Source: Pseudomonadota bacterium (GTDB lineage Bacteria > Pseudomonadota > Alphaproteobacteria > UBA2966 > CAIVPW01). From it: a DNA stretch of 23,296 nucleotides. Within the stretch, counting starts at the first letter, position 1. The number at the start of each line of letters is the position of its first letter. The notes beneath the pieces are model-generated. The model was not told the origin of the DNA. It was given only the letters and a program-made list of their open reading frames with translations, and searched no databases. Below, in pieces: positions 1 to 8,585 of this stretch. The DNA lies in the NCBI GenBank assembly GCA_027625125.1, contig JAQBXG010000003.1, positions 1-23,296 of the forward strand. The letters are read 5' to 3'. A program made the position numbers and the translations under genes.

Positions 1-246
1 GGCGGCGGCGGTCGCCCAGGCGCCGTTGGTCGCCAGCAGCACCGTCAAGACGGCGGTCCCGGCGTGGAGCGACGGCACCAGCCCCCAGCCGGTTCCGCCG
101 CACAGGCGGTCCCATTCCCAGGCGATCAGCACGACGGCGGCGACCACCAGGCCGGTGAACACGGCGCCGCCGGCCGCCACCGCGGCCACCGCTGTTCCGG
201 CCAGAACAACTCCGGAAACGACGCGCAGCCGCAGCGTGTTATCCAC
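1..246 (-). CDS. cdsA: Phosphatidate cytidylyltransferase, N-terminal part (cut by window edge)
   Basis: CdsA is the membrane enzyme that makes CDP-diacylglycerol from CTP and phosphatidic acid, the precursor of all bacterial phospholipids. Only the first 82 residues are present; the gene runs off the left edge. Translating from GTG at 246 gives MDNTLRLRVVSG, then a hydrophobic stretch and WEWDRLC near residues 43-49. The opening LRVVS, the early membrane segments and the W-E-W motif are typical of alphaproteobacterial CdsA. The catalytic signature is C-terminal and lies outside the window, so identity rests on the N-terminus and on position: cdsA classically follows uppS. The GTG start overlaps the uppS TAA stop by 8 bases, which suggests translational coupling. 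Confidence 0.85.
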   Translation of the reverse strand, partial: MDNTLRLRVVSGVVLAGTAVAAVAAGGAVFTGLVVAAVVLIAWEWDRLCGGTGWGLVPSLHAGTAVLTVLLATNGAWATAAA

Positions 247-973
247 GGGAGGCGCCGAATCTGCGGTCGCGGCGGTGATACTCATCGATCGCCGCCTCAA
301 GATAGTCTTTCGAAAAGTCCGGCCAGCAGATGTCCAGAAACACCAGCTCGGTATATGCCGACTGCCACAGCAGAAAATTCGACAGCCGTTTTTCGCCGCT
401 GGTGCGAATCAGCAGGTCCGGGTCCGGGATGCCGGCGGTTTCCATTCGCGCCGCCAATGCCTCCTCGTCGATCGCCGCCGGCGAAAGCGTCCCCGCCGCC
501 ACGTCCTCCGCCAGCCTTTGCGCGGCGCGGGTAATTTCGGCGCGGGCGCCGTAATTCAGTGCGATGACAAGCATCAATCCGGTGTTCGCCGCCGTCTTGG
601 CCTCGGACTCCTCAATCAGGCCGATGATGTCCGGGGCCAGGCGATTGCGGCTGCCGATAAAGCGCAACCGCACCCCGCGGGAATCGAGATCGGCGATCTC
701 GCGCCGCAGATAGATCCGCAGCAGCCCCATCAGATCGTCGATCTCCGCCGGTGGACGCTTCCAGTTTTCGGACGAAAACGCATACAGCGTCAGGATGTCG
801 ATCCCGGTTTCGCGGCATGCCTGAACGGCGCGCCGCACCGCCTCGGCGCCGCGTTCGTGCCCGGCCAGGCGAGGCAGCCCGCGCGCCAGGGCCCAGCGCC
901 CGTTGCCGTCCATGATGATGGCGACATGCACAGGCGGACCGTCCGCCGTATCCTGTTCCTCAATCGCCACCAT
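239..973 (-). CDS. uppS: Isoprenyl transferase (undecaprenyl diphosphate synthase)
   Basis: This cis-prenyltransferase condenses isopentenyl diphosphate onto farnesyl diphosphate to make the C55 lipid carrier for peptidoglycan and polysaccharide synthesis. The protein is 244 residues, a normal length. Family motifs are intact: IIMDGNGRWA at 19-28 with catalytic Asp22, SSENWKRP at 67-74, and RTSGEKRLSNF at 190-200, which binds the incoming isopentenyl diphosphate. The ATG start at 973 lies 8 bases after the frr stop, and no strong Shine-Dalgarno fits in that gap, so coupling to frr is likely. The end overlaps the cdsA start. Chain-length specificity cannot be read from sequence, but the housekeeping position favours undecaprenyl diphosphate. 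Confidence 0.96.
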   Translation of the reverse strand: MVAIEEQDTADGPPVHVAIIMDGNGRWALARGLPRLAGHERGAEAVRRAVQACRETGIDILTLYAFSSENWKRPPAEIDDLMGLLRIYLRREIADLDSRGVRLRFIGSRNRLAPDIIGLIEESEAKTAANTGLMLVIALNYGARAEITRAAQRLAEDVAAGTLSPAAIDEEALAARMETAGIPDPDLLIRTSGEKRLSNFLLWQSAYTELVFLDICWPDFSKDYLEAAIDEYHRRDRRFGASRG

Positions 974-981
974 TCCGGAGG

Positions 982-1539
982 CTACACCTGCATGATTTCC
1001 TGGTCCTTGGTGGCCAGCATTTCGTCGATGCGGGCGACCAACCTGTCGGTCAACTCCTGCACCTTTGCACCCTGACTGTGATGCTCGTCCTTCGAAATCT
1101 CGCCCTTCTTTTCCTGCGCCTTCAGAACATCCATGCCGTCACGGCGAATGTTGCGAATCGCGATGCGGTGATCCTCGGCGTACTTGGCCGCCACCTTGGT
1201 CAGTTCGCGGCGGCGTTCTTCGGTCAATTCCGGCAACGGCACCCGCACCGTAGCGCCATCCACCGATGGATTGAGTCCCAGACTGGAACTGCGGATCGCC
1301 TTCTCCACCGGTTGCACCAGCGACCTGTCCCAGACCTGGACCGAAAGCAGCCGCGGCTCCGGGACATTGACATTGGCCACCTGGTTCAGCGGCACCATCG
1401 AACCGTAGGCTTCGACCTGTACCGGTTCCAGAAGGCTGGCCGAGGCGCGGCCGGTACGCAGTCCGGCGAACTCGCGCTTCAGATCCTCAATCGCGCCCTT
1501 CATCCTTCGTTCAAGATCGTCGAGATCGAATGTGGCCAC
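982..1539 (-). CDS. frr: Ribosome recycling factor
   Basis: RRF works with EF-G to split the post-termination ribosome. The chosen GTG start at 1539 gives 185 residues, exactly the usual family length, and is preceded by GGAG at 1547-1550 with a 7-base spacer. An open frame continues upstream to 1674, but that part overlaps pyrH and has no RRF similarity. Recognisable segments are LRTGRAS at 27-33, the hinge-side [10 protein letters not shown] at 101-110, and a long C-terminal helical arm. The gene begins 4 bases after the pyrH stop and ends 8 bases before uppS, inside the classic rpsB-tsf-pyrH-frr cluster. Confidence 0.97.
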   Translation of the reverse strand: MATFDLDDLERRMKGAIEDLKREFAGLRTGRASASLLEPVQVEAYGSMVPLNQVANVNVPEPRLLSVQVWDRSLVQPVEKAIRSSSLGLNPSVDGATVRVPLPELTEERRRELTKVAAKYAEDHRIAIRNIRRDGMDVLKAQEKKGEISKDEHHSQGAKVQELTDRLVARIDEMLATKDQEIMQV

Positions 1540-1543
1540 TACT

Positions 1544-2269
1544 TCACTCCGTTTCCGTGATCGTGGTCCAGGTGCCGTTGCCCGATACGACCCCGGCAAA
1601 GGCGCCGGGCCGATGGATCGAGAACACGACAATCGGAATGCCGTTCTCGCGCGCCAGCGAAATCGCCGAAGCATCCATGACCTTCAGGTCGTTCGACAAC
1701 ACGTCGCGGTAGCTCAGCGAAGTATAGCGCTTTGCGCTCGGGTTCGTCTTGGGGTCGGAATCATAGACTCCGTCCACCTGGGTCCCCTTCATCAGGGCGT
1801 CGCAGCCCATTTCGGCGGCCCGCAACGCAGCCGCCGAATCCGTCGTAAAATACGGGTTTCCGGTGCCGCCGGCGAAGATCACCACGCGGCCTTTTTCAAT
1901 GTGCCGCAGCGCCCGCCGCCGGATATACGGCTCGCAGACGCTGGACATCGGAATGGCCGACAACACCCGGGTCGTCACCCCCGCCGATTCCAGCGCGTTT
2001 TGCATCGCCAGCGCGTTGATGACGGTGGCCAGCATGCCCATGTAGTCGGCGCTGGCCCGCTCCATGCCGACCTTCGCCGCATCGGCGCCGCGCACGATGT
2101 TGCCGCCGCCGATGACCAGGCACACTTCGGTCCCCGAGCGCTGCACGTCGGCGATGTCGGCCGCGATGCGCCCGACGACGCCATAGTCGATCCCCTGCGG
2201 CGCGGCACCGGCGAAGGCTTCACCCGACAGCTTCAGCAGAACGCGGCGATACCGTGCGGAGGCTTCCAT
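1544..2269 (-). CDS. pyrH: Uridylate kinase
   Basis: PyrH is the bacterial UMP kinase of the amino-acid-kinase fold, converting UMP and ATP to UDP. It is 241 residues, as usual. Motifs seen are KLSGEA at 13-18 (phosphate-binding Lys), GGGN at 54-57, [15 protein letters not shown] at 133-147 and [13 protein letters not shown] at 161-173. The ATG at 2269 has no clear Shine-Dalgarno, as the 20 bases after the tsf stop are almost all G and C. The N-terminus nevertheless aligns with the expected [13 protein letters not shown] opening. It sits between tsf and frr and is probably translated from the same polycistronic message. Confidence 0.97.
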   Translation of the reverse strand: MEASARYRRVLLKLSGEAFAGAAPQGIDYGVVGRIAADIADVQRSGTEVCLVIGGGNIVRGADAAKVGMERASADYMGMLATVINALAMQNALESAGVTTRVLSAIPMSSVCEPYIRRRALRHIEKGRVVIFAGGTGNPYFTTDSAAALRAAEMGCDALMKGTQVDGVYDSDPKTNPSAKRYTSLSYRDVLSNDLKVMDASAISLARENGIPIVVFSIHRPGAFAGVVSGNGTWTTITETE

Positions 2270-2289
2270 CAGACGCGCCGCGCCCGGCG

Positions 2290-3216
2290 TCAGCCGCCCT
2301 GCGCCGCGGCGACCTCTGCGGCGAAATCTTCCTCGCGCTTTTCAATGCCCTCGCCCAGGGCAAAGCGGACGAACCCGGCGATCCGGATCGGCGCCCCGGC
2401 CGCGGCGGCGGCTTCTTCGACGGCCTTGGAAACGCGCGTTTCATTGTCGATGACCCAGACCTGCTCCATCAGCACGGCCTCGGCATAGAACTTCCGCAAC
2501 CGCCCCTCGACCATCTTTTCAGCAATCTCGTCCGACTTGCCGCTTTCCTTTGCCTGCTGGATGAAGACCGCGCGCTCGGCGGCGACAATTGCCGGGTCCA
2601 AGTCGGCGACGGTCACCGATTTCGGGCTGGTCGCGGCGACGTGCATCGCCAGATGCTTGCCCAGAGTGGTCAGAACTTCCGGGTCGCCGCCGGACTCCAG
2701 ACCGACCAGCACGCCGATCTTGCCCATGTTCGGAACAACGGCGTTGTGCACATAGGGAACCGCCACCCCCTTGTTGACGCGGATACCGGCGGCGCGGCGG
2801 AAACTCAGATTCTCGCCAATGGTGCCGACCATCGTCTGCACCGTCTCGGCCACCGTGGCGGGACCGCCGGCATAGGGCGCCGCCGCGGTCGCGCCGGTGT
2901 CACCGCCGACCGCCAGCGCCGCCGCGGCGATGCCCGCCGTCAGCTCCTGAAACTGCTCGTTGCGGGCAACAAAGTCGGTTTCCGAATTCACTTCTACGAC
3001 GACGCCCTGCGGGCCGTCGACGGCCACGGCGACCAGCCCTTCGGCGGCGATGCGGCCCGCTTTCTTCGCCGCCGCCGCCAGCCCCTTGGAACGCAGCCAC
3101 TGAATGGCCTCTTCCATGTCGCCGCCGGATTCGGTCAGCGCCTTCTTGCAGTCCATCATCCCGGCGCCGGTGCGCTCGCGGAGTTCCTTGATCTGGGCGG
3201 TGGAGATATCGCTCAC
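2290..3216 (-). CDS. tsf: Translation elongation factor Ts
   Basis: EF-Ts is the guanine nucleotide exchange factor that recycles EF-Tu-GDP. It is 308 residues, within the alphaproteobacterial range. The N-terminal UBA-like module carries [16 protein letters not shown] at 12-27. The EF-Tu-contacting TDFVARN motif is at 80-86, equivalent to TDFVAKD of E. coli. The start codon is GTG at 3216; a short GGA lies 5 bases before it. The gene starts 36 bases after rpsB and ends 20 bases before pyrH. The rpsB-tsf pair is nearly universal in bacteria. Confidence 0.97.
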   Translation of the reverse strand: MSDISTAQIKELRERTGAGMMDCKKALTESGGDMEEAIQWLRSKGLAAAAKKAGRIAAEGLVAVAVDGPQGVVVEVNSETDFVARNEQFQELTAGIAAAALAVGGDTGATAAAPYAGGPATVAETVQTMVGTIGENLSFRRAAGIRVNKGVAVPYVHNAVVPNMGKIGVLVGLESGGDPEVLTTLGKHLAMHVAATSPKSVTVADLDPAIVAAERAVFIQQAKESGKSDEIAEKMVEGRLRKFYAEAVLMEQVWVIDNETRVSKAVEEAAAAAGAPIRIAGFVRFALGEGIEKREEDFAAEVAAAQGG

Positions 3217-3252
3217 AGTAATCCGATCCTCGTCATGGGTATGTCCGCGGCT

Positions 3253-4230
3253 TCAGGACTTCGCCGACGGCGTTTCCTTCGTGGCGTCCGCCGCGCCCGC
3301 GGATGCGTCGCTGGCCACCGCCAGCTTGGTCACGACCGGCTTGGCAGCGACCGGCAAATCCGCCTCCGGCGCGGCGCGGCCGGCAATCTCCGGCGCGGGA
3401 TCCGCGGTCAGCGCCGCCGGGGCTTTGCGCACCATCGGCTTTGTGGCGCCATCGCCGCGCGGCTTCCTGCCGTGCAGCCTTGCCTGTGGCGCCGCCTCGC
3501 CCGGCAGCACCTCGGCTTCGCCGACATCGGTGCGGACCGCCATTTCCTCGCGGATGCCGTCCAGCACCGCCTGCGCCATCAGATCGCAGTACAGCGTGAT
3601 CGCACGCGAGGCGTCGTCGTTGCCGGGAATGGGATAGTCGATGCCGTCGGGGTCGCAGTTGGAATCCAGAATAGCGATGACCGGAATGCCCAGTTTGCGG
3701 GCCTCCTGAATCGCGATCTCCTCCTTGTTCGTGTCGATGACGAACAGGATATCGGGCAGTCCGCCCATGTCCTTGATGCCGCCCAGCGAACGTTCCAGCT
3801 TTTCGCGCTCGCGCTCGAGCTGCAACCGCTCCTTTTTCGTCAGCCCCTGGGTTTCCTCGTCGGACATGCCGTCGAGTTCCTTCAGGCGCTTGATCGAAAC
3901 CGACATCGTGCTCCAGTTGGTCAACATCCCGCCCAGCCAGCGATGCTGGACGTAGTATTGCCCGCACGTTCTGGCGGCGGCGGCGATCGGCTCCGCCGCC
4001 TGCCGTTTCGTGCCGACGAACAGCGCGCGTCCGCCGCCGGCGACCGCGTCGCGCGCCGCCTCCAGCGCCCGGTGAAACAGCGGCACGGTCTGTTGCAGAT
4101 CGATGATGTGGATGCCGTTCCGCGCCCCGTACAGATACGAGGCCATCTTGGGGTTCCACCGATAGGTACGGTGGCCGAAATGCACGCCAGCTTCCAGCAG
4201 CTGACGCATTGTAAACGTCGGCATGGTCAT
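3253..4230 (-). CDS. rpsB: 30S ribosomal protein S2 with long C-terminal tail
   Basis: S2 is a late-assembling small-subunit protein that contacts S1. The start at ATG 4230 gives [20 protein letters not shown], the usual opening, and is preceded by GGAG in a good Shine-Dalgarno position. An in-frame ATG two codons later (4224) is possible but less well placed. The frame extends upstream to 4335, but that part does not resemble S2. Of 325 residues, about 1-231 form the S2 core, including [11 protein letters not shown] at 96-106. The last 90 or so are a low-complexity Ala/Pro/Lys-rich tail that E. coli S2 lacks. It is the first gene of the rpsB-cdsA run, behind a 153-base gap. Confidence 0.97.
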   Translation of the reverse strand: MTMPTFTMRQLLEAGVHFGHRTYRWNPKMASYLYGARNGIHIIDLQQTVPLFHRALEAARDAVAGGGRALFVGTKRQAAEPIAAAARTCGQYYVQHRWLGGMLTNWSTMSVSIKRLKELDGMSDEETQGLTKKERLQLEREREKLERSLGGIKDMGGLPDILFVIDTNKEEIAIQEARKLGIPVIAILDSNCDPDGIDYPIPGNDDASRAITLYCDLMAQAVLDGIREEMAVRTDVGEAEVLPGEAAPQARLHGRKPRGDGATKPMVRKAPAALTADPAPEIAGRAAPEADLPVAAKPVVTKLAVASDASAGAADATKETPSAKS

Positions 4231-4383
4231 ACGTTGCTCCGGTTCATCCGCCGCAGGGGTTGGCCCCACCGGGGCACCGGAACGGACACTCCGGGGGATC
4301 CGGCGTCCGCGAACCTGCGTGTGGTTTTGCATCACGGCCCGATCCGGACCGCCGGAGGTTGATACTCCCTGCGCGCCCCCGAT
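4231..4383 (-). promoter_or_regulatory. 5' leader and intergenic region upstream of rpsB
   Basis: This 153-base gap between dnaE and rpsB is the longest minus-strand break in the left half of the window and probably holds the rpsB promoter and leader. On the minus strand two GC-rich stem-loops can be drawn. One at 4308-4284 has outer arms GGAC/GTCC and inner arms CCGG/CCGG. A smaller one at 4275-4263 is GCCCC-GGT-GGGGC. S2 represses its own operon in E. coli by binding its leader, so a similar role is conceivable, but I do not recognise a known leader family and this is inference. Confidence 0.35.
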
Positions 4384-4387
4384 TCAA
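4359..4387 (-). promoter_or_regulatory. Candidate housekeeping promoter for rpsB
   Basis: On the minus strand TTGAAT (4387-4382) and TATCAA (4364-4359) are separated by exactly 17 bases, each matching 4 of 6 bases of the sigma-70 consensus. The -35 element overlaps the dnaE stop codon. Transcription would begin near 4352 and give a leader of about 120 bases. No experimental support is available and such matches can arise by chance. Confidence 0.35.
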
Positions 4388-7300
4388 GTGCCCGGCGCGC
4401 CCGACCGCCGCACCTCCAGTACGCCGGTGATCCGCGACAGCTCTTCGTGGATCGCCGGGGTGACGCCGAACCGTCCGGCCAGCTCGATCTGGACTTCGCG
4501 GCCCTGGCCCGGAGGCCGCACGACAACGAACACCCGGGCCTTGCCGCCGTTCCCCTGGCCCAGCACGCGGCGCAGTTCCGGCACCGGACCCTGGTCGGCC
4601 ACCTCCACTTCCAGCGTCGCTGGCAGCCGGGCGGCGGCATCCGCAAGTGATTCGATCTGCGTCGCCGAAAACCGCGCCGAATCGTTCTCGAGGCGCGCCT
4701 CGGCCGTCACCAGCACCGCGCTCCCCGGCTCCAGCAGCTCCCCGGCGTCAGCCAGCCTCTCGGAGAAAACCATGATTTCGAGGTCGCCCGAAGTGTCCGA
4801 CAGGGTAACAAAGGCAAACCGGTTGCCGCGCGCCGACCGCCGCTGTTGCTTGCGGTCCACGACCCCGGCCAGCAACAGCGATTTCGCCCCCGCCTGCGCC
4901 CGCGCGGCGGCGACGGCCAGCGGCACGACCCGAAGCGCCGCGACGACATCGCCATACGCCTCCATCGGGTGCGCCGACAGGTAGTAGCCGATCGAGTCGC
5001 GCTCGTGGCGCAGGATGTCCGCCGAACTCCATGGCGCCGCTGGCTTCAGCACGAACGGCCGCTCGCTCCCGCCTTCACCGAACAGGCTGGCCTGGCCGTC
5101 GTCGCGGTCCGCCGCGGCGGCGTTGGCATGCAACAGAATCGTCTCGACATTGGCGGCGACCTCGGCGCGGTTCGCGTGCAGACTGTCAAACCCGCCGGCC
5201 AGCGCCAGGTTTTCGATCTGGCGGCGGTTGACTGCGCGCGGGTCGATGCGGGCGGCGAAATCCGAGAGTCCGGTGAACGCCCCGCCCCGCTCCCGTTCCG
5301 CCACCAGCGCCGCCATCGCCGGGCCGCCGACGTTTCGCACCGCCGCCAGCGCATAGCGGATCGCCGGCACGCCGTCCGCTTCCTCGACGGTGAACTCGAC
5401 CCCGGAGCGGTTCACGTCCGGCGGCAACAGCGGAATCCCGAGCCGCGCCGCCTCTTTTTTGAAATCGTTCAGTTTGTCGGTGTTGCCGGTATCGACGGTC
5501 ATCGACGCGGCCAGAAACTCGACCGCATGGTGGGCCTTCAGATACGCGGTCTGATAGGCGATCAGCGCGTAGCCTGCGGAATGCGCCTTGTTGAATCCAT
5601 AGCCGGCAAAGCGATCGACCAGATCGAAGACGTGGCTGGCGCGCGCCGCCGACACACCCTTGGCCTGGGCGCCCTCGATAAAGCGCCCGCGCAGCGCATC
5701 CATCTCCGACTTGATCTTCTTGCCCATCGCCCGGCGCAGCGTGTCGGCCTCGGCCATCGAAAACCCGGCAAAGACCTGGGCGATCTGCATCACCTGTTCC
5801 TGATAGATGATGACGCCATAGGTATCCGACACCACCGGCTCGATCAGTTCGTGCAGCTGCTCCGGCTCCTCGCGCCCGTGCTTGGCTGCGACGTACTTCG
5901 GAATGTTCTGCATCGGGCCGGGGCGGTACAGCGCGACAATGGCGATGATGTCCTCGATGCCGCCGGGCACGACCTCCCGCACCAGATCGCGCATGCCCGA
6001 ACTTTCCAGCTGGAACACGCCGACCGTTTCGCCGCGCGACAGCATTTCATAGGTCGCGGCGTCGTCCAGCGGCAGTTGCGAGATGTCGATGCCGTCGTAG
6101 CCGCGCGCGCGGATCAGCCGCACCGCCTTGTCGAGCACCGTCAACGTCTTCAGCCCCAGGAAGTCGAACTTCACCAGCCCGGCGGCTTCGACATACTTCA
6201 TCGAGAACTGTGTCACCGGCATGTCCGAACGGGGATCGCGATACAGCGGCACCAGCTCGATCAATGGACGGTCGCCGATCACCACCCCTGCCGCATGGGT
6301 GGACGCGTGGCGGTACAGCCCTTCCAGCTTCTGCGCGATATCCAGCGTCCGGGCGATTCGTTCATCCTTGTCCGCTTCGGCCTGCAACGCCGGCTCGCCG
6401 TCGATGGCCTCGGCCAGCGTCACCGGCGCGGCGGGATTGTTCGGGACCATCTTGGCGATGCGGTCGACTAATCCATACGGCACCTCCAGCACCCGGCCGA
6501 CGTCGCGGATCGCCGCCCGCGCCTGCAGCGTGCCAAACGTGATGATCTGCGCCACCCGGTCGTCACCATACCGCTGCTGCACGTAGCGGATGACCTCGTC
6601 GCGGCGTTCCTGACAGAAATCGATGTCAAAATCCGGCATCGACACCCGGTGCGGGTTCAGGAACCGTTCGAACAGCAATCCGAACTCCAGCGGGTCCAGG
6701 TCGGTGATCTGCAACGCCCACGCGACCACCGACCCGGCGCCGGAGCCGCGCCCCGGCCCGACCGGAATGCCGATGCTGCGGGCATGGCGGATGAAATCCG
6801 CCACCACCAGAAAATATCCGGCAAAGCCCATGTCGACGATGACGTCCAGCTCATAGTCCAGACGCCGGCGATAGGCGTCGGCGTCTTTGCCGGACCGGGC
6901 GCCCAGGCGTTCGTCCAATCCGGCCCCGGCCAGCATGCGAAGTTCTTCTTCCTCGCTGCGGCCTTCGGCGCCTGGATAGCGCGGCAGAATCGGGTCGCGC
7001 CGCGGCGGCATGTACGAACACCGTTGGGCGATGACCAGGGTATTGTCCACCGCCTCCGGCAGATCGGCGAACAACTGCCGCATTTCCTCCGCGGTCTTGA
7101 AGCGGTGTTCGGTGGTGACGTGGCGGCGTTCCTCGTCGCTCAGCAGCGCATGGCCGGCGATGCACAGCAACACGTCGTGGGCTTCGTGCATATCCGCTGC
7201 GGCGAAATACACCTCGTTGGTGGCCACCAGCGGCAGTTCCGCCGCGTAGGCCAGGTCGATCATCGCCTCCTCGATGCTGTCCTCGTCGGGATTGCCGTGG

Positions 7301-7833
7301 CGCTGCACCTCGACATACAGCGCGCCGGGGAACGCCTTCGCCAGTCGCCCGAGCGCCGCCACCGCCGCATCCGCGCGGCTTTCCAGCAACAACCTGCCGA
7401 CAGGCCCGGAGATGCCGCCGGTCAGCACCAGCAGGCCGTCGGCGTGCGCGGCCAGTTTTTCCCACGACACCTGTGGCGTCGCCGACGGTTCGGTTTCCAG
7501 ATAGGCGGCGCTCGACAGCGCCATCAGGTTTCGGTACCCGGCTTCGTTCCGGGCCAGCAGCGCGATGCGATCCGGCTCGGCCGTCCGTCCGCCCGGCTGG
7601 ACGTCTTCCGCGCGCGAAAGCCCCAGCGCGCATCCGGCGATCGGCTGGACGCCGGCCTCGGCGGCGGCGGCGGCAAATTCCAGCGCGCCGAACAGGTTGC
7701 CGGTGTCGGTGATCGCCAGCGCCGGCATCCGCAGATGATGGGCCAGCCCCACCGCCTCCTTCACACGGATCGCCCCCTCCGACAGCGAATAGGCGCTGTG
7801 GACGCGAAGGTGGACGAATCCGGCGTGGGACAT
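4384..7833 (-). CDS. dnaE: DNA polymerase III alpha subunit
   Basis: DnaE is the catalytic subunit of the replicative polymerase. From ATG 7833 (MSHAGFVHLRVHSAYS) it is 1149 residues, normal for DnaE1. Domains in order are: PHP domain (about 1-270), palm/fingers with GPGRGSGAGS at 359-368 and catalytic PDFDIDF at 400-406 (Asp401, Asp403) plus Asp557 in VKFDFLG, a beta-binding and helix-hairpin-helix region, and a C-terminal OB fold near 985-1060. The clamp-binding peptide QASLF is at 914-918. The PHP opening HLRVHS resembles the catalytically dead E. coli form, so proofreading probably relies on a separate epsilon subunit. The gene lies 71 bases downstream of lolD. Confidence 0.97.
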   Translation of the reverse strand: MSHAGFVHLRVHSAYSLSEGAIRVKEAVGLAHHLRMPALAITDTGNLFGALEFAAAAAEAGVQPIAGCALGLSRAEDVQPGGRTAEPDRIALLARNEAGYRNLMALSSAAYLETEPSATPQVSWEKLAAHADGLLVLTGGISGPVGRLLLESRADAAVAALGRLAKAFPGALYVEVQRHGNPDEDSIEEAMIDLAYAAELPLVATNEVYFAAADMHEAHDVLLCIAGHALLSDEERRHVTTEHRFKTAEEMRQLFADLPEAVDNTLVIAQRCSYMPPRRDPILPRYPGAEGRSEEEELRMLAGAGLDERLGARSGKDADAYRRRLDYELDVIVDMGFAGYFLVVADFIRHARSIGIPVGPGRGSGAGSVVAWALQITDLDPLEFGLLFERFLNPHRVSMPDFDIDFCQERRDEVIRYVQQRYGDDRVAQIITFGTLQARAAIRDVGRVLEVPYGLVDRIAKMVPNNPAAPVTLAEAIDGEPALQAEADKDERIARTLDIAQKLEGLYRHASTHAAGVVIGDRPLIELVPLYRDPRSDMPVTQFSMKYVEAAGLVKFDFLGLKTLTVLDKAVRLIRARGYDGIDISQLPLDDAATYEMLSRGETVGVFQLESSGMRDLVREVVPGGIEDIIAIVALYRPGPMQNIPKYVAAKHGREEPEQLHELIEPVVSDTYGVIIYQEQVMQIAQVFAGFSMAEADTLRRAMGKKIKSEMDALRGRFIEGAQAKGVSAARASHVFDLVDRFAGYGFNKAHSAGYALIAYQTAYLKAHHAVEFLAASMTVDTGNTDKLNDFKKEAARLGIPLLPPDVNRSGVEFTVEEADGVPAIRYALAAVRNVGGPAMAALVAERERGGAFTGLSDFAARIDPRAVNRRQIENLALAGGFDSLHANRAEVAANVETILLHANAAAADRDDGQASLFGEGGSERPFVLKPAAPWSSADILRHERDSIGYYLSAHPMEAYGDVVAALRVVPLAVAAARAQAGAKSLLLAGVVDRKQQRRSARGNRFAFVTLSDTSGDLEIMVFSERLADAGELLEPGSAVLVTAEARLENDSARFSATQIESLADAAARLPATLEVEVADQGPVPELRRVLGQGNGGKARVFVVVRPPGQGREVQIELAGRFGVTPAIHEELSRITGVLEVRRSGAPGT

Positions 7834-7904
7834 CGCCGATGATTCCACGAAGTTCGCCCCGCCCCAAGGGAACGCAGCGGGAACCGGCCACTAAGTCTTG
7901 TGGA

Positions 7905-8585
7905 CTATTCCTCGACCAACACCCCATCCTGTAGGGAAAGCCGCCGATCCATGCGGGCGGCAAGTCCGGTGTTGTGGGTCGCGATCAGGCTCGCCACCCG
8001 CCCGTCCCGCACCAGATCCACCAACGCGCCGAAGACGTGGTCGGCGGTGCGGTGGTCCAAATTGCCGGTCGGCTCGTCCGCCAGCAAAACCGCCGGGCCA
8101 TTGGCGACGGCGCGGGCGATCGCGACCCGCTGGCGCTCGCCGCCCGAAAGCTCGCCGGGGCGGTGCCGCAGCCGTTCTTTCAGCCCCAGGCGGTCCAGCA
8201 GCGCCGCCGCGTGCGCGCGTGCCTCGGCCTTGCCCCGTCCGGCGATGCGCTGCGGCAGCGCGACGTTCTCGACGGCGGTGAATTCCGCCAGCAGATGATG
8301 AAACTGGTAGACAAACCCCAGGCGGTCGCGGCGAACCCGAGTCCGCGCCGCGTCGCCGAGGGCGGCGCAGTCGATCCCTTCGATCCGCACCTCGCCTTCG
8401 TCGGCCTGGTCAAGCAGCCCGGCGATCTGCAACAGCGTCGTCTTGCCCGATCCGCTCGGCCCGACCAGCGCCACCATCTCGCCGGGGGCGACGCGACAAT
8501 CGACTCCGGTCAGCACCGGCAATCGCCCGCGGCCCTCGCGATAGCTCTTGCGAACGCCGGACAGAACGAGCGCCGCCTCACTCAC
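7905..8585 (-). CDS. lolD: Lipoprotein-releasing system ATP-binding protein
   Basis: LolD is the cytoplasmic ATPase of the Lol ABC transporter, which extracts mature lipoproteins from the inner membrane for LolA. The protein is 226 residues from GTG 8585 (MSEAALVLSGVRKSY). The ABC motifs are complete: Walker A GPSGSGKT at 42-49, Q-loop Gln94 in FVYQF, signature LSGGERQRVAIARA at 146-159, Walker B VLLADEP at 166-172, and H-loop His204 in IATHN. The start overlaps the permease stop by 8 bases, so the two are very likely translationally coupled. An open frame continues upstream to 8690 but lies entirely within the permease gene. Confidence 0.95.
   Translation of the reverse strand: MSEAALVLSGVRKSYREGRGRLPVLTGVDCRVAPGEMVALVGPSGSGKTTLLQIAGLLDQADEGEVRIEGIDCAALGDAARTRVRRDRLGFVYQFHHLLAEFTAVENVALPQRIAGRGKAEARAHAAALLDRLGLKERLRHRPGELSGGERQRVAIARAVANGPAVLLADEPTGNLDHRTADHVFGALVDLVRDGRVASLIATHNTGLAARMDRRLSLQDGVLVEE

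Noticed and set aside
2254..4362. 702-codon open frame on the plus strand opposite pyrH, tsf and rpsB
   Set aside because: It lies wholly antisense to well-identified genes and its translation is Arg/His/Gly-rich low-complexity sequence, typical of shadow frames in GC-rich DNA.
4846..7842. Long plus-strand open frames opposite dnaE (541 and 397 codons)
   Set aside because: They mirror dnaE codon bias, have no recognisable domain, and are rich in Arg, His and Gln as expected for antisense translation.
7868..7884. Direct repeat GGGAAC with 11-base spacing between lolD and dnaE
   Set aside because: Two short copies only, no promoter or palindrome nearby; compatible with chance. The whole 71-base gap shows no convincing promoter or terminator.
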